Shown here piece by piece: positions 1 through 8,110 of a stretch of 11,907 nt of DNA. The first letter of the stretch is position 1, and every line of letters starts with the position of its first letter. Below the pieces are notes generated by a model. The model was given only the letters and a program-made list of their open reading frames with translations, ran no database searches and was not told the origin of the DNA. The stretch is taken from assembly GCA_946803715.1 (NCBI GenBank), contig CAMPET010000075.1, positions 77,006-88,912 on the forward strand, in the 5' to 3' direction. Origin of the DNA: Beroe ovata. Its lineage: Eukaryota; Ctenophora; Nuda; Beroida; Beroidae. The position numbers were made by a program, and so were the translations under genes.

Positions 1-37
<37 letters not shown>

Positions 38-112
38 ACACAAACACAGAGATACACACACAAACACAGACATACACTCACACTATGTGACACACACACA
101 GCATGTGTGTCA
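1..112. repeat. CA microsatellite, degenerate at its right end
   Basis: The first 32 bases are pure CA dinucleotides. Interruptions follow (CATACA, CAAACACAGA twice), fading out by about position 112. It reaches the window edge, so its true length is unknown. Confidence 0.95.
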
Positions 113-534
113 TGCGCGGCGTGACAAGTGGCACAGGTCGTGCGCGAGTTATAACTGAATACTGATAGTATCTACAGTCATAATCAGTGATCCGCTGGGC
201 CGTGGGATTATCTGGACCAACAACATCGTCCTCTTCTCATTAGCGAGAATTCGGAGACTACACCAATAATTCTAAAAATAAAGCTGAGTCGCCAAATATA
301 AACCGACGACAGCTACAGTAAGAAGGCACCGGGCAGAGCCTGCAGCATATGCGTCGTAGTCCAGGTTATAATTAATAAGAGTTTAATTTAAACTTGACTT
401 CAAACATAGTCTGTGATTACCAAATGAGCACGCAGAATGACGGTCGTTGTGCTATATTAATTATTATAATTAGGAGCATGTAATTTGAACAACTGCCTGT
501 AGGGAGAGAATATTCAGAATATTAGACAGAATTA

Positions 535-542
535 TGACGTCA
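535..542. promoter_or_regulatory. CRE-type palindrome TGACGTCA
   Basis: This is a perfect match to the CREB/ATF binding palindrome, extended to 12 bp (TATGACGTCATA). A second perfect copy lies at 3110-3117. Neither sits near a gene start I can support, so function is unproven; an 8-mer can occur by chance. Confidence 0.3.
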
Positions 543-1060
543 TATTGAAGCAATCAGAAAATATTGCGCTCATTGATTCTATAGTTATGGAAATTGAAAT
601 CTGAAGAAAGAAGAAAAATGTGTGATTGGAGCTAACAAACCACATATTATGAAGTTATGCAAGTGTTACACTTACAGTTAAACATGAAGCTCAGAGTCAC
701 TAGCTTACGCGAATAACATAACTGATCAAAACAGGTGGTATTTATGTGGTGTATAATAATAAACGATATGCGTTATATCGCAGGCATGATAATTGAAGCC
801 ACCTGACACCATAAGACATAAACCCTAACTGCCACCTGAAGGCGGCTCACAACAACAACGACTGTGTAAAGCATTTGATAAAATATGTAACTGAACATAA
901 TATTTTGTTTTGAGTGAAGTGTAAACACACACTATACTATACTAAACACAGCGCATAATTTAAACGATGATCGGACTACACACTCAGTACTCACTCATAG
1001 AGTAATGTGCTGTGTGAAATACAATATCCGGAGTGTGGACTACCGGATTTCCACTACTAC

Positions 1061-1145
1061 GTGTGTTGACATGGAGACACGTGCGCGCGCGGCGCGTCAA
1101 CAAACACACGTGCTCACAATGTGACACGTGCGCGCGGCGTGTGCT
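1061..1145. repeat. CG-rich repeat with three CACGTG E-boxes
   Basis: CACGTG occurs at 1078-1083, 1107-1112 and 1125-1130. The segment beginning GACACGTGCGCGCG at 1076 is repeated at 1123 with small differences, and an imperfect inverted pair (GTGTGTTGAC at 1061 against GTCAACAAACACAC near 1096) encloses the first copy. The CG density is far above the surroundings. It could be a regulatory block or simply a diverged CA/CG repeat; similar sequence (CATGCGCGGCGTGACA) appears at about 111-126. Confidence 0.5.
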
Positions 1146-1457
1146 ACTTATAGCACACTAGGAACAAACGCCCAATGCCCATGTTTTCGACCACAGAGAC
1201 TAGAGAGTATGGAGTTGAAACTAATGAGAAGTTACTAACAGTAGGTATGCCACTAGTAGTATGGCAATACTAGGATCATACTATATAGTCGCAGTTTAGT
1301 CGCAGTTTAGGTATGAGGGTTGCTACAATGCAACTGTACCGTGTAAATGAGCGTTTTTGAACATTGCCGCATAATATGGGTGTGATTTATGTAAATACCC
1401 TGTGATTATGTGCGATAGAAGAAAGACATGCACAATGGAATGTCAACTCTTATCTTG

Positions 1458-1688
1458 TCACTGTTTCATCTCATAGACTGCTTTGGTAAGAATCATATGA
1501 GTTTTGTAGAGGTTGAAGTAGAAGAGCTGACTGACGATGTCTATAGACTGGATCAAAGACAGGAATTCATCAAGCAATGAAACAAGTGTTGGTGAGGAGT
1601 TCATGTGATCACAAGTCAGAGATGTGTCTGAGACGTGTCTGAGACTAGTAACTGAGACTACTGAGACAAATGCGGGAGTCTGGGACAC
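1458..1688 (-). CDS. Possible 3'-terminal exon or gene remnant, unknown product
   Basis: An open frame on the minus strand ends in a stop at 1458-1460. Its last ~45 residues look coding-like: SLLDEFLSLIQSIDIVSQ followed by a stretch ending KAVYEMKQ, a leucine/isoleucine-rich helical pattern with mixed codons rather than repeat-derived composition. The first ~30 residues fall in a TCTGAGAC-type repeat and may be intronic; minus-strand AGs after pyrimidine runs (TTGTCTCAG) could act as acceptors. I do not recognise a family. A second open frame overlaps its start (1658-1792). It could be a last exon, a frameshifted pseudogene or a chance frame. Confidence 0.3.
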   Translation of the reverse strand: MSQTPAFVSVVSVTSLRHVSDTSLTCDHMNSSPTLVSLLDEFLSLIQSIDIVSQLFYFNLYKTHMILTKAVYEMKQ

Positions 1689-1792
1689 ACAAATTGAGAC
1701 AAGGGCTGAAGAACTTGGGAGATAATGATTCGTTCTAACTCATTTCCAGTGTACAATAGTACCAGCCAATCAATGCTGGCATAACAATTCAT
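1658..1792 (-). CDS. Short coding-like frame overlapping the previous one
   Basis: The minus strand has an ATG at 1790-1792 followed by 44 codons to a stop at 1658-1660. The product includes SIDWLVLLYTGNELERIIIS, hydrophobic then charged, and does not look repeat-derived. It lies directly upstream of, and overlaps, the frame at 1458-1688 in a different phase. A frameshift or a missed small intron could join them. No family recognised; at this length chance cannot be excluded. Confidence 0.22.
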   Translation of the reverse strand: MNCYASIDWLVLLYTGNELERIIISQVLQPLSQFVCPRLPHLSQ

Positions 1793-1802
1793 AGTCAATG
1801 TT

Positions 1803-1837
1803 CATTAGTCGACAAAACATTAGTCAAAACATTAGTC
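1803..1837. repeat. Short tandem repeat, CATTAGTC core
   Basis: The octamer CATTAGTC occurs at 1803-1810, 1818-1825 and 1830-1837, separated by A-rich spacers (GACAAAA and AAAA). It is a small imperfect minisatellite with no gene associated. Confidence 0.7.
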
Positions 1838-3079
1838 AACACATGGTTTGCAATCTCGAGACATATTTTAAGCGATGTGAACATCATATGGTATAGTAAG
1901 GTCTGGTGAACAGGAAGTATTATAACTGATAGATCGGGTCAAGTACGCAGACATGGTGTATACTAAGCACAGTGAGTAATGAGCAGCATGCCCCAGACAA
2001 ATCCACATCTCTCACATGTATCATAGTGAGATATGGCCAAGCAATTTCCTACTTTGAGAAGGCTGGGGGGGGCGACGTTTGGCAACTTTCGGATAGGAAA
2101 GTGGGCACCATGGCGATCAATTAACAGCGCACAGTTGAAACAAAGGGGTTAAAAATATGTATATTGGGGCCAGTATGCAAATTGGGGTATGAGGGCAAAT
2201 TGGGGTATGGATGAGGGCGAAGGATTGAGTGTTATCTGAGTTGAGTTACCCCCATATCGGAATTAGAATGTTTAATAATAATAAGCTATAATAGGTACCG
2301 AGGACCACCAAAATACAAAGGAGACCAGTGAGACTGAATAAGGCCAAACAATACAGCTGCAGTATGGGTTGGATTACTCTAAACCACAAATTTAGAAGTG
2401 TAAATTTGGTTACCATGCGATTATCATAGCGGGCTCTATTATTTTAGTCAGGATAAGTTTGGACCATACTATATTTATACTGATTTGTGTGGGTCTGAAC
2501 TCATTATCGGACCGATGATCTCAATATTTCATACTTAGTGGGCAAACTGGGCCAACTGCGATAGTCAGTTCCAAAGTATGGTATAGCTTTTAAACCGATT
2601 AAATCGACTTTAACCTGCAGTAGGTAGTTGAGTGTTAATAACCGATAATCGCTCCATATCAAACTCAGAGTAAGCGTGAACAATGAATTGACGCTGTACG
2701 TTGATCTAGCAGGAGTTCTGATCAAATATATTAAATCACTAGGATAGGATCAAAAATCAATTGAAGGGACAAACCCAAGTGCTCGCTTGCCGCTTGGTAC
2801 ATACAATGACCAGCTTTTTTAGTTCCCTGCCGCCTACTTTATAGTATGAGAAGTATAGTGCAATCCTGAGATGAGGCTCAGTATAATCAAACCTAGGCCA
2901 CAATTCATTAGGCACTTAATTATAAAATGACTAGCTGCAGTTCAGCCATGTATTTAGCACTATTATGATAGCACCAAAGCGGTGAAGTAGGCAGGTACTC
3001 ACATTTACAACTGAAATCAAAATATGACATCGAATGCCCTGAAAAAACATGGTTCACCTAACGATAAACTTGTCACACG
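1838..3079. other. Gene-poor stretch with one doubtful minus-strand frame
   Basis: No gene is supported. A minus-strand frame at 2504-2725 (73 codons, containing FTLTLSLIWSDYRLLTLNYL) has some coding character, but it has no upstream support and no recognised domain, and frames of this length are expected by chance in sequence of this composition. An 18-bp direct repeat (GCAAATTGGGGTATGAGG) lies at 2177-2194 with a slightly shortened copy at 2195-2210. Confidence 0.5.
2177..2210. repeat. 18-bp tandem direct repeat, two copies
   Basis: The unit GCAAATTGGGGTATGAGG at 2177-2194 is followed at once by GCAAATTGGGGTATGG at 2195-2210, which then continues ATGAGGG. This is a local duplication with a small deletion. 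Confidence 0.75.
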
Positions 3080-3440
3080 TTAAAAATTACCCACGTGATC
3101 TCTAGACAATGACGTCACTATCATGGGATAACATGTAGTAAGGGCCTTATTTGGATTTCCAGGGGTCATCTGTGAAAAAAATTCTACCAAAGGTTTTATT
3201 GCTTGAATCGACTCCACTAGTCCCCCAGAGTCACCAAAAAAAGTTTTCAAACTCAGATCCTTGGGCATAACTCAGGGTGGCCACGCCCATTTTGGACCGT
3301 GGGAATTTTCTATCAAAAATTGTATTTTCGCAATTTCTATGGAAAATGGACTTCTTATACTCTATTTTAACCTTTTTTGACCNCGCATCAGGTTCTTTAG
3401 CCGAGTGTGGGTAGTAGTTTACTTTTGGCGTGTTCACACT
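3080..3440. repeat. Possible dispersed repeat or decayed element
   Basis: This block has its own texture: long A and T runs, a GTGGCCACGCCCATTTTGG core at about 3279-3297, and two minus-strand frames (3231-3437 with an ambiguous codon at the N, and 3080-3268) that overlap by a few dozen bases in different phases. The second contains FFGDSGGLVESIQAIKPLVE, which reads like protein. The pair could be a frameshifted remnant of an element-encoded protein, or simply an interspersed repeat with no coding history. I see no terminal repeats or target-site duplication. A CRE palindrome sits at its left end (3110-3117). Confidence 0.3.
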
Positions 3441-3940
3441 TCGCGCGAAATTTTACAAGTTTTTAGCAATGAAGAAGAATTAGGCAAACATTTTTAACTT
3501 GAGATAGGATAACAACTAAGGCAAGTTTGGACTTTTGCAGGGTATAATCTACGGATGAAAATATGTTAATCTACTCATTCTGAGAAAAGCTCAACAATAC
3601 AAGCTAGGAAATCACAAATATTTCGAAGACTGTTATGGTGCGAACGCGTTTGACACCACTGCTCATATATTGAGTTGCCAGTATAATACTGAGTATACGG
3701 AGTACCTATAGACTCTTTAGTATAGAGTTGCTGCAATTGCGACACTGGTCGAGCAAACACTGGGGAGTGTACGCATATGCACCACTATAGGGATGGACGT
3801 AATGAGTATCGGTTTTCAATGTTATAGTTGAAATGAACTCTGTACACACACACGTGATGAAGCGAAACAAATGAGAAACTGCATTATATTACAGTGCACT
3901 GTAGAGTGTGAAATACACATTGCACAGTGCACATAACCGC
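3441..3940. other. No gene seen
   Basis: All frames are short. The 61-codon minus-strand frame at 3575-3760 has no coding character I would defend. Confidence 0.5.
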
Positions 3941-4080
3941 TGCATATGGTCACTGCACTATCCACATTGGTACAAAGACACTCAACGGCATAGCAGTGAC
4001 CATATGTAGCGACTATGTGCAGTGAATTTGAGCAGCGACCATATGAGCAGTGACCATATGCAGCAGCTATGTGCAATGCG
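3941..4080. repeat. Inverted and tandem repeat with GACCATATG core
   Basis: CATATGGTCACTGC at 3943-3956 is exactly inverted as GCAGTGACCATATG at 3993-4006, a 14-bp perfect stem with a 36-base spacer. Further direct copies follow at 4032-4045 (GCAGCGACCATATG) and about 4047-4060 (GCAGTGACCATATG), with GCAGCTATGTGCA and GCGACTATGTGCA variants between and after. The repeat explains the 116-codon minus-strand open frame across 3822-4172, whose His/Cys/Tyr-rich product is translated repeat rather than a gene. Confidence 0.8.
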
Positions 4081-4750
4081 CGCACAACTACCTGGTAGTG
4101 TATGGGATGTCTGTGGTGATAGGATAAAATACAGCTTGCATGGCTGCACCAGATCCCATTTTCAAAGAACATTATATCGATAAAAAATGAAGAAACATTC
4201 AGTACCGATCGAAAGTATGAGGGGGAAAGTCAGAGGAAGTAATTGATCTATTACGTAATTGGATAATTGGAATATTATGCAGGCATGGAAGTACGTGTGC
4301 ACAGTTCAAATGAAGCATGAACTGAAGCAATAACTTCTCGTTATATCTGGTGTTCCAGAATAATATATGTGTTATCGTATGGAATAACGTCTTATCTTCG
4401 AAAAAAGAGGGATACATGTTTTTTGAGCTCTATCATAATAATATGTTAAGGGACACGTACACATACATAATATGGACCCGGGCGTATATTGCAGTTTCAC
4501 GGTTGACTGAATTTGTTGTCGGGTGTGTCATGCGGAAGAGTGGAAATGGTTTCACAGCTGACACATTGTGGTTGTGATCGGTTGTGGTGCACAAGGGAGG
4601 ATCTGACCAAATCCTTGAGTTATATCATAATCTGTACACGTGACTGTAGCATACAGCAGAAAAGTATCGTGGATTGTACGGACACATGACGTTTGAAATG
4701 GAGAACAAGGAACGGAGAACACACCTTGATAAGAATAGTTCTGAAGATAA
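4081..4750. other. No supported gene
   Basis: Two overlapping frames lie on opposite strands (4199-4417 minus, 4350-4577 plus). Neither shows a domain, splice context or strong codon pattern, so I do not call either a gene. Confidence 0.45.
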
Positions 4751-4820
4751 GATTCATGAAGAATGATTCATGAAGAATGATTCATGAAGAATGATTCATG
4801 AAGAATGATTCATGAAGAAT
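4751..4820. repeat. 14-bp minisatellite, five exact copies
   Basis: The unit GATTCATGAAGAAT is repeated head to tail at 4751, 4765, 4779, 4793 and 4807. Each unit contains the perfect palindrome TTCATGAA. The period is not a multiple of three, so it is not a coding repeat. The identical copies indicate recent expansion. Confidence 0.95.
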
Positions 4821-5040
4821 GAGTGCAAGAGCATGGAGTACACTCATTACAATATGGTAGTGAAAATCACAGCGCGTAAAATCGATGTGAAAATCAGCCA
4901 GTGTTAACCGGATGAATAAAAAATGAAGAGTCGAATACAATGCGGCTGATCTGTCGTTTTTTCACATTCGCTGTATATTCTCCTCGAGTGACACTAATGC
5001 TATGCATCTGTGCTTCTTTATAGTAAGCTCCTCTCAACAG

Positions 5041-5094
5041 AGCACTTATACAGAGAGTTGTGAGTATTCGTGTGAGTCTATAGCAGGGAGAGCG
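5041..5094 (+). CDS. Candidate small Cys-containing exon
   Basis: A pyrimidine-rich acceptor (GCTCCTCTCAACAG, ending at 5040) and a near-consensus donor (GCG|GTAAGAG, GT at 5095-5096) flank 54 bases that are open in one frame for exactly 18 codons: STYTESCEYSCESIAGRA. The exon is symmetric (phase 0 on both sides). Both splice signals are better than random. The next phase-0 candidate exon begins at 5280. I recognise no domain, and it could equally be an untranslated or non-coding exon. Confidence 0.28.
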
Positions 5095-5279
5095 GTAAGA
5101 GATAATGACCGAGCGCGATGCAAAATATGGAACAGATGAAAATTCACAATTTGGACGACAGGGAGATTCGGAGAAAATGCAGCGATGAAATCAATAAACA
5201 AATGTGGGGGACGATGCGGCAGATTATTCTAATAGACTGATCAATTCCCTGGTCGGATTAACTAATGTGGAGTCTTCAG

Positions 5280-5468
5280 CTAGCAGTGGACAATGACCCC
5301 CTCTCTCTTACCAACGACAAAAACACAGTCACACGCTCGCCTAACACACACCCAGATAACAACATTCTAGTTCTACTATGTTACCAATGTAAAAATAACC
5401 TTGGTTACGCTATGCAATTCGTAGAAATAATGTGTTATGCAATTCGCAGAAATAATATATCACATTGA
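5280..5468 (+). CDS. Candidate terminal exon, unknown product
   Basis: A plausible acceptor (branch-like GGATTAACTA, then GTCTTCAG ending at 5279) opens in phase 0 into about 62 codons ending at a stop at 5466-5468. The phase matches the donor of the candidate exon 5041-5094. The start reads LAVDNDPLSLTNDKNTV; the last third covers a 25-bp duplication (5411-5435 and 5436-5460), which argues against conserved coding. No domain recognised; weak. Confidence 0.18.
   Translation, partial: LAVDNDPLSLTNDKNTVTRSPNTHPDNNILVLLCYQCKNNLGYAMQFVEIMCYAIRRNNISH
5411..5460. repeat. 25-bp tandem duplication
   Basis: TATGCAATTCGTAGAAATAAT at 5411 is repeated at 5436 with one substitution (GTAG to GCAG). It is a simple local duplication. 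Confidence 0.8.
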
Positions 5469-5920
5469 CATTCAATGGCTGGCTGCTGTTCCCCTGTTTC
5501 CAGCTAGAATGCTAGATTGATCTTAAAATGAAAAATACCCCCATATAATCCGTAGATAAAAGCTAGATTGGAAATGCTAGCGATGGAAAAATCGAATAGA
5601 ATAATAACCAGTGAATGAAACGCGAACGCCAGTGAAACGCCCAGTAACTTTCTATCATAGACAGTAGTCTGTATACGGAAACCCAGTAGTTTCAAAACTT
5701 CACATTGGTTGCTATTTTAGTTGGTTCAGTGTGCTCACTCGTGACGGCTTGCCTGTAAAAACCATTTAACATACGATGCACACATACCTTTGGAACCATC
5801 ATGTTTGCATCTTATTTGTAAAATGGCAACGTTGGTGGAGCTATACTTCATGTTCACTGGTCAGTTGCACTAAGTGATTCCGACAAAAACTCCTATAAGC
5901 AAGTTTCCATTTCAATTTAG
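5469..5920. other. No supported gene
   Basis: The stretch is non-coding as far as I can tell. A well-contexted ATG at 5823 (AAAATGG) opens only 16 codons, and a possible donor (CTG|GTCAGT) occurs at 5859/5860; without a partner exon I do not call it. Confidence 0.45.
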
Positions 5921-5992
5921 TTTAAAGGCCTTTTATGACGTAGGGATGGCAAACTGGTGTCAGCGCATTCCTACAGTGGTGTCAGCACGTTA

Positions 5993-6017
5993 TGACGAAT
6001 GAGTCCTCCATTCGTCA
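5993..6017. repeat. Hairpin 1, 9-bp stem, 7-base loop
   Basis: TGACGAATG at 5993-6001 pairs perfectly with CATTCGTCA at 6009-6017 around the loop AGTCCTC. An almost identical hairpin recurs 108 bases on (6101-6125), with loop AGTCCCC. Confidence 0.9.
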
Positions 6018-6030
6018 CAAAGACCGGTTA

Positions 6031-6073
6031 TGACGTAAGTATCACATACTGGTGTCAACAAATTCTTACGTCA
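6031..6073. repeat. Hairpin 2, 9-bp stem with TGACGTAAG arms
   Basis: TGACGTAAG at 6031-6039 pairs with CTTACGTCA at 6065-6073 around a 25-base loop containing the ACTGGTGTCAAC variant of the repeat word. Each arm is a TTACGTCA-type ATF/bZIP-like site. Confidence 0.85.
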
Positions 6074-6100
6074 GAGTTATTCAGTGGTGTCAGCAAGTTA

Positions 6101-6125
6101 TGACGAATGAGTCCCCCATTCGTCA
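6101..6125. repeat. Hairpin 3, near-copy of hairpin 1
   Basis: TGACGAATG (6101-6109) and CATTCGTCA (6117-6125) form a perfect 9-bp stem. The loop differs from hairpin 1 by one base (AGTCCCC versus AGTCCTC). The upstream flank GTGGTGTCAGCA(A/C)GTTA is shared too, so the unit has been duplicated as a block. Confidence 0.9.
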
Positions 6126-6255
6126 CACAGCCCTGTTCTGACGGACTGGTGTCAGCGCATTCCATCGCAAGCATTCCTACGTCACCGGTATGCAGTGGTG
6201 TCAGCGAGTTGTGACGAATAAGTACCGCAAGTAACAGGATAAAAGGCCTTGTTAA

Positions 6256-6792
6256 AGTGTCAAGAAATCTTATGTTAGGCAGTTATCATTATGCTAGTGC
6301 ACGAAAGGCAAGTAAAATCGGCAAAAAATTTGAAAACATCGAAAAGCTGTGGACACTGGATATGAAACTCAGGGGAGACATTGACGTCTGCACCACAGCA
6401 CATTTAAAACGGGCCTCAATGCTCAAAAAAGGAAGTTTCAGTTTCCGACCATACCATGCCATATGTTGGACGTGATAATGCGAATCTCTCTGCCTACGTA
6501 CGTACAAAGGGTGGTAATGTGATTATAGCTGACATAGGACTGCATCTAGAACAATAATTGTAACACAGAGTAAGAGACGTAATTTGCGGTATCACAAGAT
6601 AAGACCCAACAGTTTCACTTGATACTGTAAGATATATGAAGAGGTGCAATGTCAGCTAGAGAACTGTGAAGACTGCTCACGGGAAGTTACAAGTTGTAAC
6701 TGGTTATTCTGATTGTTCATAATATGGTCGTACGGAGGGTCTCCAGGTGCAACTACAATGCGTTTATCATGTAAAGCTCCACAAGTTTCAAC
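6256..6792. other. Non-coding or doubtful frames after the palindromic element
   Basis: Two frames of 72 codons overlap on opposite strands (6257-6475 plus, starting at a GTG; 6289-6507 minus). The plus frame is lysine-rich (ARKASKIGKKFENIEKLWTL) and the minus one hydrophobic; neither has splice support or a domain. At most one can be real and I would not call either. Confidence 0.4.
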
Positions 6793-6996
6793 CTAACGCC
6801 AGGCAATTAGCTCTAACCAGGCAATGAGCATTGAGCAATTACAATACCAATTACAACGATTGAGCACACCATAGCTCTTAATAATCATAATCAAATCATA
6901 GACCTCGTTAGGTTTCATTGATCCACGGGAGACTAGGGGAGAATCAATTTGAGAAACACGCATGGCAGTATCAATTGAGCTCATACCTTTATACAA
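6793..6996 (-). CDS. Possible coding remnant, unknown
   Basis: This minus-strand frame of 67 codons reads like protein over its middle section (DSPLVSRGSMKPNEVYDLIM, followed by an isoleucine-rich segment), with mixed codon use. The C-terminal end falls on a short duplication (CCAGGCAATTAGCTCTAACCAGGCAAT on the plus strand, 6801-6827), and there is a stop just upstream of the start. It might be an old element or gene fragment. No motif is diagnostic. Confidence 0.22.
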   Translation of the reverse strand: MYKGMSSIDTAMRVSQIDSPLVSRGSMKPNEVYDLIMIIKSYGVLNRCNWYCNCSMLIAWLELIAWR

Positions 6997-6999
6997 AGA

Positions 7000-7194
7000 T
7001 CCGAGTTAACACAGATTTGAGTCAACTTCGACTTATAAAAAAGGATTAATCATAGTGAGGTCCCGATATAATTTAGTGCAGAACATGCGTACTACTACTA
7101 CTATAATAGGTGCAACAGTAACAAGCAAGTCAGAGAAAACCACAATCTACATATATCTGTGATAATAGGATCTATACTAACTGATGTGGTTAAC
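7000..7194. other. No gene seen
   Basis: There is no open frame or splice-bounded exon of note here; the block is AT-rich and non-repetitive except for a short ACT trinucleotide run (about 7091-7102). Confidence 0.5.
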
Positions 7195-7380
7195 TACTAC
7201 TGTGTGGTCACTGTAGTGTGCGGTCACTGTAGTGTGCAGCTACAGTGCAGTGTGCAGTGGTGTCATACGCTCATGCAGTGTACAGTGGTGTCATACAGTG
7301 ATGAGTGTGGTGTGCTGTCCCCTACTGTGTAGTTATAGAGTGTGGAGTGATACTGTATGCGGTGTGATGCAGTGCATGGT
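7195..7380. repeat. Degenerate GTGCAGTGGTCACTGTA repeat cluster
   Basis: Words related to GGTCACTGTAGTGTGC and GCAGTG(T/G)ACAGTGGTGTCATAC recur from 7204 to about 7300, then fade into GTGTGGTGTG-type sequence. Both strands stay open across it (7232-7423 plus and 7263-7499 minus), which is due to the repeat and not to genes; the translations are Cys/Ser/Val-rich low complexity. Confidence 0.6.
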
Positions 7381-7423
7381 GAGGTGCAATTTCCTACTAA
7401 TTTCGAGAGCATGGTTAAAATAA

Positions 7424-8110
7424 CCCATCTAAGTTCTAAAGAATCTACCAGAACAATATTATATAGAGCGATCACAAGATGGGAATATGTATCACTCAAC
7501 TATTATCTCAAACTATTATCTCAAAATGTTCTGATTCAGTGGCTAGTAGCAGAGTGGCTAGTAACACACTGACTACGGCAGAGCTATAGTAACAATTACA
7601 CAGTTGTGATCCAGGTGCTGCTCTATTCAGGAACTATAGTAGTCTCACGCGTAAATAGACGTCGTGTGGCTNGTGCGTGCGCAACACGCCTCTAAAGTAC
7701 ATATAATGTACACTATACAGTAAGTGCTATCATGGTTAGGAACACAAGGATGAACTGTTGCACTGTTGCAGATATGAAGAGGTATGAATATTGAATGAAG
7801 TCCTGAGAGAGTAGCACCAATCATCTACTTTGTAGATGCTACTTGGATTAAATAGCACCACTCATGATTACAATGTTGGTTATTCATATTATGGTCCTTG
7901 TTAGGAACTAACTGTATCAAACACTGAATACAGAGTCTTTATTACAATAGTCTCTGTGTTAGTCTCTATAAGGCTCAATTAGAGACTACAAAATATGACG
8001 GACTGCGAAAAAGAGCGGATGTGATAAAAAACGGTCACCACTGTGGCACCAAAGTGAAGTTTCGACATTTGCAAAGGGGTTGAAAACAACTGCAGAAGTG
8101 TGATGCAGTT
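7424..8110. other. No supported gene; small hairpins
   Basis: Small inverted repeats occur: CATCTAC/GTAGATG with a 3-base loop at about 7822-7838, and TAGTCTCT (7960-7967) with AGAGACTA (7981-7988). The former has no tRNA-like context. The frame 7357-7572 (plus) is opposed by one on the other strand and is not convincing. Confidence 0.45.

Larger units (their letters stand above)
113..1457. other. Gene-poor stretch, no supported gene
   Basis: I see no coding region here: all frames are frequently interrupted and no convincing exon with splice borders stands out. The recognisable items are a perfect CRE-type palindrome TGACGTCA at 535-542 (inside TATGACGTCATA, 533-544), a CG-rich E-box repeat at 1061-1145, and an 11-bp unit (TAGTCGCAGTT) repeated twice in tandem at 1286-1307. 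Confidence 0.6.
5925..6250. mobile_element. Palindromic foldback/MITE-like element with TIRs
   Basis: The outer ends are a 12-bp perfect terminal inverted repeat: AAGGCCTTTTAT at 5925-5936 and ATAAAAGGCCTT at 6239-6250. TTAA occurs at both edges (5922-5925 and 6252-6255), a possible target-site signature, but the distance from TIR to TTAA differs by two bases between the ends. The interior repeats GTGGTGTCAGC or CTGGTGTCAGC five times (one variant has CAAC) and is built from inverted TGACG words: TGACGTAGG (5936-5944) pairs with CCTACGTCA (6176-6184), and three hairpins lie inside. There is no coding sequence. The ~326-bp length, TIRs and internal palindromes fit a non-autonomous DNA element; I cannot assign a superfamily. 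Confidence 0.6.

Noticed and set aside
3822-4172. 116-codon open frame on the minus strand
   Set aside because: It is translated GACCATATG/GCAGTG repeat: His, Cys and Tyr recur with the repeat, there is no domain, and neither flank suggests an exon.
5823-5870. ATG with good context opening 16 codons, with a possible donor
   Set aside because: There is no downstream exon in phase that I can defend, and the peptide is too short to judge.
5925-6250. piggyBac assignment from the TTAA at both edges
   Set aside because: The TIR does not begin with the usual CCY of that family and the spacing to TTAA differs between ends, so I keep the superfamily open.
6257-6507. Overlapping 72-codon frames on both strands
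   Set aside because: They are antisense shadows of each other, one starting at GTG, with no splice support and no domain.
7232-7572. Frames on both strands across the GTG-rich repeat cluster
   Set aside because: Low-complexity repeat keeps several frames open; the products are compositionally biased.
7822-7838. Hairpin considered as part of a tRNA
   Set aside because: There is no acceptor stem, no T-loop consensus (GTTCRANNC) and no D-loop nearby.
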